64,000 bases of DNA from RHKX01 sp963743875. Lineage in GTDB: Bacteria > Actinomycetota > Thermoleophilia > Solirubrobacterales > 70-9. Position 1 is the stretch's first letter. Every line of letters begins with the position of its first letter. The translations under genes and the position numbers were made by a program. Of the stretch, positions 8,460-15,703 are shown one piece after another. The stretch is taken from assembly GCA_963743875.1 (NCBI GenBank), contig CAVURM010000001.1:1178001-1242000 (forward strand), written 5' to 3'. The notes under the pieces were generated by a model, which worked only from the letters and a program-made list of their open reading frames with translations, was not told where the DNA came from and did not search any database.

Positions 8460-9466
8460 CCCGACGATTCACCCTGCCGCTGCTGATCATCTCGATGCTC
8501 GCCCTGACGAGCGTCGCCACACTGGGCGCATGCGGTGGCGACCCCGTTGAATCAACCGATGCCGAGCAGTTCGACCTGGCCCTCGACTTCTATGTCAACC
8601 CGGACCACGTCGGTATCTATGAGGCGCTGTCGAAGGACTACTTCGCCGATGCCGGCCTCGATGTGAACCCCCTCGTTCCCTCCGATCCGTCAGCGCCGAT
8701 CAAGCAGGTCGCCGCCGGCCAGGTCGATCTGGCGATCTCCTACGAGCCGGAGGTGATGCTCGCCCGCGACCAGGGTCTCGACGTCGTCGCCGTCGGCGCT
8801 CTCGTCAACGGCCCGCTGACGTCGCTCATCTCCCTGCCCGCCGGGGGTATCGAATCGGCCGCAGACCTCCCCGGCAAGACCGTGGTCACCGCCGGAATCC
8901 CCTACCAGGCCGCCTATCTGCAGACGATCCTCGCCGACGCCGGCGTGGACCCCACCGGCGTCGATCAGGTCGACGTCGGTTTCAACCTCATGCAACCGCT
9001 GATCGCGGGTCGTGCCGACGCGATGTTCGGCGGCTTCCTCAACGTCGAAGGGGTCGACCTCGCCCAACGTGGACTTGATCCGGCGGTCGTCCCTGTCGAC
9101 CAACTCGGCGTGCCGACCTACGACGAGCTCGTCCTCGTCGCCGACGGCGACCGGATGGACGACGACCCGGAGCCGATCCGCGACTTCATCGCCGCCCTCG
9201 AGCGCGGGACTCTCGCCGCCGAGCAGGACCCGGCTGGGGCGACCGAATCCCTGCTCACTGAAGCCGAAGGCCTCGACCCGGAGCTGACCCGCGCCCAGGT
9301 CGACGAGACCCTGCCGCGGCTGACCCCGCTGGAGGGACAGCCCTACGGCTACATGAACCCGGCCGACTGGGAGGGGTTCGCGAGATATCTGGCCGCCAAC
9401 GATCTGATCGACGAGGCTCAGCCGGCAGCCGAGATGCTGACCAACGACCTGTTACCGAAGGGATGA
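8456..9466 (+). CDS. thiY: Substrate-binding lipoprotein, THI5/NMT1 family (ThiY-like)
   Basis: 336-residue lipoprotein that would capture the substrate outside the membrane. Signal peptide MTRRFTLPLLIISMLALTSV then lipobox TLGAC with the lipidated Cys at residue 26. The mature start LDFYVNPDHVGIYEA and GQVDLAISYEPEV match the SsuA/THI5-like fold of ThiY, which binds formylaminopyrimidine. Start TTG 8456 is chosen because it overlaps the permease stop (TTGA) and gives the signal peptide directly. Third gene of the riboswitch-controlled operon; a hairpin follows the stop. Confidence 0.9.
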   Translation: MTRRFTLPLLIISMLALTSVATLGACGGDPVESTDAEQFDLALDFYVNPDHVGIYEALSKDYFADAGLDVNPLVPSDPSAPIKQVAAGQVDLAISYEPEVMLARDQGLDVVAVGALVNGPLTSLISLPAGGIESAADLPGKTVVTAGIPYQAAYLQTILADAGVDPTGVDQVDVGFNLMQPLIAGRADAMFGGFLNVEGVDLAQRGLDPAVVPVDQLGVPTYDELVLVADGDRMDDDPEPIRDFIAALERGTLAAEQDPAGATESLLTEAEGLDPELTRAQVDETLPRLTPLEGQPYGYMNPADWEGFARYLAANDLIDEAQPAAEMLTNDLLPKG

Positions 9467-9506
9467 CCCCGGGTAAGCCGGACGGGGAGCAAGCCACGAT
9501 GCCGCC

Positions 9507-9547
9507 GATGGCAGATATGTACGCGAGGAGAGGCAATATCTGCCATC
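9507..9547. terminator. Bidirectional hairpin between convergent genes
   Basis: Perfect 12-bp inverted repeat, GATGGCAGATAT and ATATCTGCCATC, with a 17-nt loop. It lies between the stop of the thiamine-type importer and the stop of the glycosylase on the other strand, so it probably terminates both transcripts. There is no strong T-run on either side. Confidence 0.6.
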
Positions 9548-9565
9548 CGGCAGGCCGCCCCTAAC

Positions 9566-10564
9566 CTATGCCGCCTCTTCCCACTCCGGATCCGGAGGGT
9601 GGTACTTGAGCTTGGGCCGTTCCTGCATCGCTCGACCGTAGCCGGCGAGCGTCAGCCTGCCGGCCAGCCCTCGGTAGGGCTTGAAGGGTGCATAGAACTC
9701 CTCCACCTCGGCGATCGTCGCTCGCCTGCCCAGGTTGGCCAGGTGCCCGACCAGGAGCAGATAGGTGAGATCGCCCGCCGGCAGCGAGTCGAGATCGCCG
9801 CGACCGTCCAGCGCCAGGCACTGGATCGTCCACGGGCCGATCTCGCCGATCGCCCGCAGACGCCGGTCGTCGCCGGGATCTTCGGTGTTGCAGCGCCCCG
9901 AAGCGATCTCGCGTGCTGCGCTGATCAGAGCGATCGCCCGCTTCGGAGCCAGATCACAGGCCACCAGCTCGGCCGGGGCGAGACCGGCAACGACCTCGGG
10001 ACCGGGGATGTCAGCAAGCGGTCGGGCCCGGCCCCCGAAGCTGAGGGTCGTGCCCCAGCGTCTGACGATCCGGCGCTGGATCGCGCGTGCCCGGCCGGAT
10101 TCGATCAACTGCGCGGTCACCGCCCAGGCGAACGCCTCCCACGGATCGGGGCATCGCCCAACCCGGTACCAGGGCATCCGCCGGATCAGCGGCCCGAGCA
10201 GCCGATCACGGGTAAAGCGGCGGAAGAAGGGGTTCAGGTCGTCGTCGATCGCCAGCGCGTGCCTGATCCGCCCGATCGCCACCTCGAGATCGTCGTCGCA
10301 GGCGACTTCGCGATCGCCATCCTGCAGCCAGGCGACAGGAGCCGGAAGCGCGGCAATCGCGACGCCGTCGGAGCCGGAAAGGCTCCAGGCGCGGGTCAGC
10401 ACCGGCCTGCCCGACACCTGCAGGAAGCGCTCGTGGACGCCGTCGCGGCGGCGGGACACTCCATCGGGAATCCGTGCTCGATCGAACCGGTAGGGCGAGG
10501 GCGGCCGGACCTCGACGACCAGCGACCCGCCGGGACCGCGGACGGCGCGATCTGCCCTCGGCAT
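9566..10564 (-). CDS. DNA-3-methyladenine glycosylase, AlkA/HhH-GPD type
   Basis: 332-residue base-excision repair enzyme. The C-terminal half has the helix-hairpin-helix region RAIGEIGPWTIQCLAL followed by PAGDLTYLLL, where the Asp is the expected catalytic residue of AlkA-type enzymes; upstream WEAFAWAVTAQLIE corresponds to the helix that precedes it. The N-terminal 130 residues are less conserved and may be the AlkA N-domain. Start ATG 10564 shares one base with the stop of the upstream small gene (TGATG), so the two are coupled. A longer frame to 10762 is rejected because it overlaps that gene. Confidence 0.85.
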   Translation of the reverse strand: MPRADRAVRGPGGSLVVEVRPPSPYRFDRARIPDGVSRRRDGVHERFLQVSGRPVLTRAWSLSGSDGVAIAALPAPVAWLQDGDREVACDDDLEVAIGRIRHALAIDDDLNPFFRRFTRDRLLGPLIRRMPWYRVGRCPDPWEAFAWAVTAQLIESGRARAIQRRIVRRWGTTLSFGGRARPLADIPGPEVVAGLAPAELVACDLAPKRAIALISAAREIASGRCNTEDPGDDRRLRAIGEIGPWTIQCLALDGRGDLDSLPAGDLTYLLLVGHLANLGRRATIAEVEEFYAPFKPYRGLAGRLTLAGYGRAMQERPKLKYHPPDPEWEEAA

Positions 10565-10905
10565 CAGCGTCCGAGCAGATGAACGTCGACGAGAAAGGAG
10601 CGGGTGGCGATCACATCGTGGTCGCTCTTGCGGCGCCGGGCCGGGCGCCGACTGCGGTTTCCCGACATCGCCTTGGCGGCGCTCACGGCAACGACGGTTG
10701 CGGCGCCGGCAGCTATCCCCCCGGCGGCGACGACTGCGATCGCACGAATCTCGCCGCGCCACGAGTCCAGCTCGGAGTCCGATCGGCGCCCAGGTAGAGC
10801 CCTGACCTCGGGCTCCGGCGAGCTCTCGAGCTCGCCGCCGGCGAGCTCGCCGCCCCCGAGAGGCTCCTCGATAGCCTCAGCGTCCACCACTCGTCCACTG
10901 CTCAT
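10564..10905 (-). CDS. Small single-pass membrane protein of unknown function
   Basis: 113 residues: an acidic N-terminal region, one hydrophobic segment (about residues 53-75, IRAIAVVAAGGIAAGAATVVAVSAA) and an Arg-rich C-terminal tail. Translation is coupled to the DNA glycosylase gene through a TGATG overlap. Family not recognised; function unknown. Confidence 0.6.
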   Translation of the reverse strand: MSSGRVVDAEAIEEPLGGGELAGGELESSPEPEVRALPGRRSDSELDSWRGEIRAIAVVAAGGIAAGAATVVAVSAAKAMSGNRSRRPARRRKSDHDVIATRSFLVDVHLLGR

Positions 10906-10976
10906 CGATCGCCAGTCTACGCACCGCCCCGGCGCCGCGAGAACCTTGTGGCCGATGCAAGTGGAACACTTCCCGC

Positions 10977-12248
10977 ATGGCTGAACAGGTTTCGTTCCAA
11001 GGACCGAGAATCGAGTCGGACGTCTTCGCCAAGGCGCGCGACCACGACCGCCGCGAGATCTTGGAGCTGGCCGAGAAGGCGGACATGATGCCGTACTTCA
11101 GGCTGCTCACCTCACAGGCCGGCCCGGTGGTCCAGATGGAGGGTCGCGAGACTCTGATGCTCGGCTCCAACAACTATCTGGGGCTGACCGGAGATCCGCG
11201 AGTAAAGGCCGCGGCCCGCGACGCACTGGAGACCTATGGCACCGCCCTCACCGGCTCCCGCCTGCTGAACGGCACGATCCCGCTCCATATCGAGCTGGAG
11301 ACGGAGTTGGCGGACTGGATGGGAACCGAGAGCGCCATCGTCTTCACCACCGGCTACCAGGCCAACGTCGGCTGCATCGGCACCATCCTCGGGCCCGGCG
11401 ACACGGTGATCTGCGATGCCGGCGACCACGCCTCGATCCTCGACGGCTGCCGGCTGTCGGGCGCCAAGCTGCGACCGTTCCGTCATAACCGCATGGACAA
11501 GCTGGAGCGGATGCTGGACCGGGCCGCCGGAGACGGTGGTGGGGTCCTTGTGGTCGTCGACGGCGTCTTCTCGATGGAGGGCGACATCTGCCCTCTCAAC
11601 GAGGTCGTCGGCCTCTGCGAGCGCTACGGCGCCCGCCTGATGGTCGACGAGGCCCACGGAGTCGGTGCGCTCGGCGCCCGCGGTGCCGGGGCCAGCGAAT
11701 TGCTGGGCGTCGAGGATTCGGTCGACCTGCGGATGGGAACGTTCTCGAAGAGCTTCGCCTCCTGTGGTGGGTTCATCGCAGGCCCCGCAGAGGTCATCGA
11801 CTACCTGCGAATCGCAGCACGCTCGTTCCTGTTCAGCGCCGCGGCGGTTCCAGCAGCCGTGGGCGCTGCGCTCGAGTCTCTGCGAATCATCCGCTCCGAG
11901 GGGCCCGCGCTGATCGAGAAGCTGCTCTACAACGCCGCCTACCTGCACCACGGCCTCACCGAGCTCGGACTGCGGGTCGTGCAACCGACGCCGATGCCGG
12001 ACGGGACGGAGGCGTTGACCCCGATCGTCCCGATCATCGTCGGCGAGGACGTTCGCGCAGCGATGTTCTGGAAGGCGCTCTACGACGAGGGCGTCTACAC
12101 CAACGTCGCCCTGCATCCGGCGGTACCGCCGACTGGCGCGCTGCTGAGGACGAGCCTGATGGCCACCCATGAGACCGAGCATCTCGATCGCGCCCTGGCG
12201 ATCTTCGAGCGCGTGATCAGGCGCTCGCCTGAACTCGTCACAGGCTGA
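10977..12248 (+). CDS. Alpha-oxoamine synthase (KBL/BioF/serine palmitoyltransferase-like)
   Basis: 423-residue PLP enzyme that would condense an amino acid with an acyl-CoA. The PLP lysine is in GTFSKSFAS (Lys258), with the aspartate motif VDEAHGVG upstream and the substrate-region FRHNRMDKLE, all typical of the family. N-terminal MPYFRLLTSQAG followed by LGSNNYLGLTGDPRV resembles bacterial serine palmitoyltransferase and 2-amino-3-ketobutyrate ligase more than BioF. No biotin or threonine-catabolism genes are near, so a role in lipid or long-chain base synthesis is possible but unproven. Confidence 0.88.
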   Translation: MAEQVSFQGPRIESDVFAKARDHDRREILELAEKADMMPYFRLLTSQAGPVVQMEGRETLMLGSNNYLGLTGDPRVKAAARDALETYGTALTGSRLLNGTIPLHIELETELADWMGTESAIVFTTGYQANVGCIGTILGPGDTVICDAGDHASILDGCRLSGAKLRPFRHNRMDKLERMLDRAAGDGGGVLVVVDGVFSMEGDICPLNEVVGLCERYGARLMVDEAHGVGALGARGAGASELLGVEDSVDLRMGTFSKSFASCGGFIAGPAEVIDYLRIAARSFLFSAAAVPAAVGAALESLRIIRSEGPALIEKLLYNAAYLHHGLTELGLRVVQPTPMPDGTEALTPIVPIIVGEDVRAAMFWKALYDEGVYTNVALHPAVPPTGALLRTSLMATHETEHLDRALAIFERVIRRSPELVTG

Positions 12249-12305
12249 CCGCAGGTCGCCGAAGCCTGCGTTCGGAGTCCCCATCAGTTACCCCCGATCG
12301 GGTAG

Positions 12306-12338
12306 TTTTGCCTTGTCCGTTTGGGCACAAGGCCAAAA
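12306..12338 (+). terminator. Stem-loop downstream of the oxoamine synthase; intergenic 12249-12584
   Basis: TTTTGCCTTGT pairs with ACAAGGCCAAAA (one bulge), a terminator-like hairpin about 60 bp after the stop. A second short hairpin, CGCAGG/CCTGCG, lies right after the stop near 12250. The remaining roughly 240 bp to the IHF-like gene hold no convincing ORF and may be a long leader; I could not fit it to a known riboswitch. Confidence 0.5.
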
Positions 12339-12584
12339 TGGGTGCCGTTCACCCTCAAAAACATGCTCTTAGCGAGTGTCGCGGACGGAATCGGGGGGAC
12401 CTGGGGGGCACGATCAGACTCAGGTCACTAGGGTGCCCAACGCACCGAACGTACCGGGGTAGGAGCGATTCGGAGGGCCCACGGAGGGCTCCCTGATCCT
12501 TGTATCCGAAGATGGATCGCCCCCGTTCGGTCGCGGAAAATCTATTCAAATCACCACCGCTCTCAAGCAGGAGGAGGAGTGAGT

Positions 12585-12923
12585 ATGGAAGCTGCCTCGA
12601 CGGCTGCGCCAGCCGCTGTGCCGCAACATATCCGTGCCCTCGAGCACGCCAACCGGGTTCGACTCGCCCGAGCAGCGCTGAAGCGCTCGGTCAGAGCCGG
12701 GGACGTCCCTGTCGAGCAGGTCGTCCGCTCATGCCCATGGGAGGCCGAGACGATGACGGTCTCGGAGTTGCTTCGCAGCCAGTCGCGCTGGGGCCGAACG
12801 AGGACCCGCAAGTTCCTGGTGCCGCTCGCCGTGAACGAGAACCGACAGCTCGGTCGGCTCACGGTACGCCAGAAGGAGGCGCTCGCCGGAGCCCTCGAGG
12901 ACAAGCTGGCCGCTCGCCGCTGA
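12585..12923 (+). CDS. mihF: Integration host factor-like protein (actinobacterial mIHF type)
   Basis: 112-residue basic nucleoid protein. The pattern HIRALEHANRVRLARAALKR, then MTVSELLRSQSRWGRTRTRKFL and LTVRQKEALAGAL follows mycobacterial IHF: an N-terminal helix, a helix-two-turn-helix core and a C-terminal helix. The usual GVGKVRA turn is altered to RWGRTRT, so DNA contact may differ. Start ATG 12585 is chosen for the strong GGAGGAG about 8 bp upstream; GTG 12579 is an alternative. The gene is alone, preceded by a long untranslated stretch. A divergent mIHF paralogue is the best reading, though not certain. Confidence 0.65.
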   Translation: MEAASTAAPAAVPQHIRALEHANRVRLARAALKRSVRAGDVPVEQVVRSCPWEAETMTVSELLRSQSRWGRTRTRKFLVPLAVNENRQLGRLTVRQKEALAGALEDKLAARR

Positions 12924-13001
12924 CCTGACCATTCGCCGTCCAGCCGACGGTCCGGGTACTGCACCGCGCCCGGGCCGTCGGCTACGGCCTCAATGCCGCC
13001 G

Positions 13002-13565
13002 CTACCTTCGCTTGCGGTCGCGCGACGGAGTGAACTTGTAGCGAAGGCCGCCTGAACGGCGGCTGAACACTCTCGTCAGCAGCAGGGCAGCGACAGCGAA
13101 GACGGCGATTCCGATGCCGGCCCTCGCGAACTGAGGCAGGCCGGCCGGCCCGGTGTAGAAGAGCAACCCGAGCACGATCAGCGCCGGAACGCCGGCCAGA
13201 ATCGCCGTGTGGGACTTGTAGCCGGCGAAATGCTCCCGGATACTGAGCTCCAGACCGCCGATCGACCCGAGCGCGAGCCCGGCAGCGATCAGGATCGGCC
13301 CGCGTGAGCCGCCGACGAAGAAAAAGCCGAGGATCAGCATCACGATCCCGACCAGCACACACAGCTCGACGAGCGGGAAGTTGCCCCACGGCGGCGGCGG
13401 CGGTTCGGAATCGGGGGCGACGGCACCACGTCGCTCCGCGCGGCGCACAGCCTCGGGCTGCGCTGGGGCGGGGGGTTGATCGGCGGCGGCATCGGGCCCG
13501 GCGGCCTGGGGCGGCGGGGTGCGCGGCCTGCGCTTGCGTCGCTTACGCGACTTCGAGGAAGCCAT
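13002..13565 (-). CDS. Membrane protein with basic, proline-rich N-terminus
   Basis: 187 residues from ATG 13565 (MASSKSRKRRKRRPRTPPPQ). The first 75 residues are Lys/Arg- and Pro-rich and cytoplasmic by the positive-inside rule; four hydrophobic segments follow (LVELCVLVGIVMLILGFFF, GPILIAAGLALGSIGGL, AILAGVPALIVLGLLFY, ARAGIGIAVFAVAALLLTRV) and the tail is again basic (PSRDRKRR). Function unknown; no family recognised. The frame extends upstream to 13607 but without a better start. Confidence 0.65.
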   Translation of the reverse strand: MASSKSRKRRKRRPRTPPPQAAGPDAAADQPPAPAQPEAVRRAERRGAVAPDSEPPPPPWGNFPLVELCVLVGIVMLILGFFFVGGSRGPILIAAGLALGSIGGLELSIREHFAGYKSHTAILAGVPALIVLGLLFYTGPAGLPQFARAGIGIAVFAVAALLLTRVFSRRSGGLRYKFTPSRDRKRR

Positions 13566-13622
13566 GGGAATGATGTGAGTTGTTTGCGGCGATCGAGGTG
13601 ATCGCAATGGCGGGTCGGGCGC

Positions 13623-14174
13623 TCAGCACGACCCGCAGGCTAAGGGACAGCCCGAGGAGAGCTTGACCCGCCACCACCCGGCGAGCATTCCGAGCAGACC
13701 CCAGCGGGGCCGGGAGTGCCAGTGCTTGCAGCTTCGCTCACCCAATTCCTCGCCGCGAACTCGAACCCAGCGGTGTTCGGCAGGATTCGCAATCATCCGC
13801 TCGACCAGGGCCCGAGTGGACTCCTCTGCGGCGGCGCGGCGGTCGATCTCGGCTCGGGCCTCGGCGAGCCGGTCGGCCAGCGCGTCCCTGATCCGCTCGA
13901 GTTCGGCGATCCCGAGTATCCGTGGGCCGCCGGCCGCGCCCACGGTCCACTCGATCCCGAGTCGCGGGAAGGTCGAGGCGAAGAGTTCAGCGAGATCGCG
14001 CTCCATGCGAGCGATCTGGCGGCGTAGCTCCGCTCGGGCGGCGCGCAAATCCGCATCGGCGACGCGGCGGTCAAACGCATCGGCATGCGGCCTGTATCCC
14101 GCCTGAAGCTGGGTTCCTCTCCTTGAGTTCGGCTCGTGCTCTAGAAGCGCTGGCAAGCGGACGCCTTCCCACAT
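13623..14174 (-). CDS. Conserved-looking hypothetical protein with helical core
   Basis: 183 residues. Residues about 30-125 are strongly helical and charged (RAARAELRRQIARMERDLAELFA and ELERIRDALADRLAEARAEI), followed by RWVRVRGEELGERSCKHWHSRPRWGLLG, a Trp/His/Cys-rich segment, and a Cys-rich end SSGCPLACGSC. The spacing of Cys and His at the C-terminus could bind a metal, but no known zinc-site pattern is clear. Start is uncertain because the N-terminus is poorly structured; internal starts are possible. Function unknown. Confidence 0.5.
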   Translation of the reverse strand: MWEGVRLPALLEHEPNSRRGTQLQAGYRPHADAFDRRVADADLRAARAELRRQIARMERDLAELFASTFPRLGIEWTVGAAGGPRILGIAELERIRDALADRLAEARAEIDRRAAAEESTRALVERMIANPAEHRWVRVRGEELGERSCKHWHSRPRWGLLGMLAGWWRVKLSSGCPLACGSC

Positions 14175-14210
14175 CGCGTTCCGTTCATTGTAACCGTGAC
14201 CGGAGCGAAA

Positions 14211-14879
14211 TCAATCCGACCCGAGCATCACCTCCGACGCCAGCCAGATCGCCTCCTCGACGGCGATCTCGGGCACCCCGCTCACGCCGACGACGAGCAG
14301 GATCGTCCGACTGGTGGCCGGCGAGACGCCGCGCCCGGAAGCGACTGCTCCGAAGAGCAGCGAGATTGGGCGCTGCTCGTCGGCGATCACCAGCGTTCCC
14401 ACCGGCAGCTCGCCGGGTCTGCCCCCCAAGGCTTCGCCGGTGCGGGTCGGCCGAATCGCGAGGCCACCCTCGATCCGATCGGCGTCGAGGGCCGAGACCG
14501 GCACGCCGGATTCGATCATCGCGATGGTCAGCGCATCGTCGAGCAGGTTGTGGCTGACGAAACCACCCTTGAGCATGCGCTCCAGAACGACCGCCTCGGC
14601 CGGGGTCGGCTGCTCGTCGGGGTCGAGTCCGATGTGCCGGTAGAAGACCCGATAGGCCCAGGGAATCGGCTTGGTTCTGAACGCAATCGCCTGCGGCCCG
14701 GCAAAGCGATCGGAGAGAACCGCCAGCCGGCGCTTCAGCGACCTCGGGCTCCTGCCGGACCCCGATTCGACCTCGAGGTAGCGCAGGAACAGGCCGGGAA
14801 ACTCGTCGCGCAGCGCCGGATCGACCATCCCGTGGGTCGCAATCGGCTCGTCCCCGGGACTTCCCTGCCCGACGACCAC
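14211..14879 (-). CDS. B3/4 domain protein (tRNA-synthetase-like editing domain)
   Basis: 222 residues. The stretch PIPWAYRVFYRHIGLDP, then EAVVLERMLKGGFVSHNLLD and DALTIAMIESGVPVSALDAD follows the B3/4 fold found in phenylalanyl-tRNA synthetase beta subunits and in free-standing proteins that may clear misacylated tRNA. The free-standing forms are of uncertain function. Start GTG 14879 overlaps the stop of the thioredoxin-like gene by one base (TAGTG), so they are coupled. An N-terminal start further in is possible. Confidence 0.8.
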   Translation of the reverse strand: MVVGQGSPGDEPIATHGMVDPALRDEFPGLFLRYLEVESGSGRSPRSLKRRLAVLSDRFAGPQAIAFRTKPIPWAYRVFYRHIGLDPDEQPTPAEAVVLERMLKGGFVSHNLLDDALTIAMIESGVPVSALDADRIEGGLAIRPTRTGEALGGRPGELPVGTLVIADEQRPISLLFGAVASGRGVSPATSRTILLVVGVSGVPEIAVEEAIWLASEVMLGSD

Positions 14880-15700
14880 TACCGGGTCTCCTCGGCCCGC
14901 GCACGAGACGCGGCCATCAGGCCGTCGATCAGGCCGGCGAGCTGATCGACGGTTTGGCTACCGATCTCGGCCTCGTAGAGGATTCCACCCGGATAGGCGA
15001 GCACGAACGTCGGGCAGACCCCGACCCGGTAGAGGTTTGAGACCGCGCCGTCGCGATCGAGGCCGATCGGCACGCTCCAGCCCCGTTCGCGCACGATCCC
15101 GGCAACGTCCTCAGGATCGTCGCGTACGTTGACGCTGAGGAAGTTCACCCGGCCCCTGAACCGGGAGGCGACCTCGTCGAAGGCGTCCTGGGTGGGAATA
15201 CAGTCGCCGCCACGGGTGAACCAGAACGAGATTGCCAGGGGCTTGTTGAAGAGATCGCAGACCCGGATGGCGTCGGTCGCGTCAATCTCGCAGGCCGGAG
15301 TCCGCCGCTCGTCCTCCGGGCAGGGATTTCGAGAGGTCTCGCAGTCGTCCTGGGCGATGTTCGCGTCGGCATCGACGGTGGCGAGTGCGGCCGGAACGGC
15401 GAATCCGGCGAGCGGCATTCCGCGCTCGTCGTCGCTCGTTCCGAGAATCCCCGCATCTTCGTTGTTGACGAGGTTCAGCAGGGCGACCGCGATCAGCGCG
15501 ACGAAAGCCACACCGACGAACAGCGTGTAGCGGCCGCTCGGTCGAGGCCGACCCGGGCTGGGAAGGCCACGCGGCGGACGCGTGGGGTCCTGATCGGCCT
15601 CCTTAGCGGGTCGGGCCGTCGGTTTCCGCTTCTGCGATGGGTCGTCCTCCGGCCACCAGCCGTCGCCACCGGATCCGCGGCGCTGCTCGTCGTCCGCCAT
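14879..15700 (-). CDS. Membrane-anchored thioredoxin-fold protein lacking a CxxC
   Basis: 273 residues: a charged cytoplasmic N-terminus of about 55 residues, one membrane helix (about 58-77, YTLFVGVAFVALIAVALLNL) and an extracytoplasmic TlpA/peroxiredoxin-like domain. In the active-site loop, SFWFTRGGDCIPTQDAF, only the second cysteine is kept and the first is Gly. A cis-proline region is visible as RVGVCPTFVLAYPGG, with an extra Cys before the Pro. A Cys-rich insert (DDCETSRNPCPED, TPACEID, RVCDLFNK) precedes the fold. It may act as a one-Cys peroxidase or a thiol carrier. It lies 3 bp after the MMPL gene. Confidence 0.78.
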   Translation of the reverse strand: MADDEQRRGSGGDGWWPEDDPSQKRKPTARPAKEADQDPTRPPRGLPSPGRPRPSGRYTLFVGVAFVALIAVALLNLVNNEDAGILGTSDDERGMPLAGFAVPAALATVDADANIAQDDCETSRNPCPEDERRTPACEIDATDAIRVCDLFNKPLAISFWFTRGGDCIPTQDAFDEVASRFRGRVNFLSVNVRDDPEDVAGIVRERGWSVPIGLDRDGAVSNLYRVGVCPTFVLAYPGGILYEAEIGSQTVDQLAGLIDGLMAASRARAEETR

Positions 15701-15703
15701 TAC

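Noticed and set aside
12306..12578. c-di-AMP or cobalamin riboswitch in the leader of the IHF-like gene
   Set aside because: Some G-rich and GC-paired segments, but the conserved cores of these classes could not be matched.
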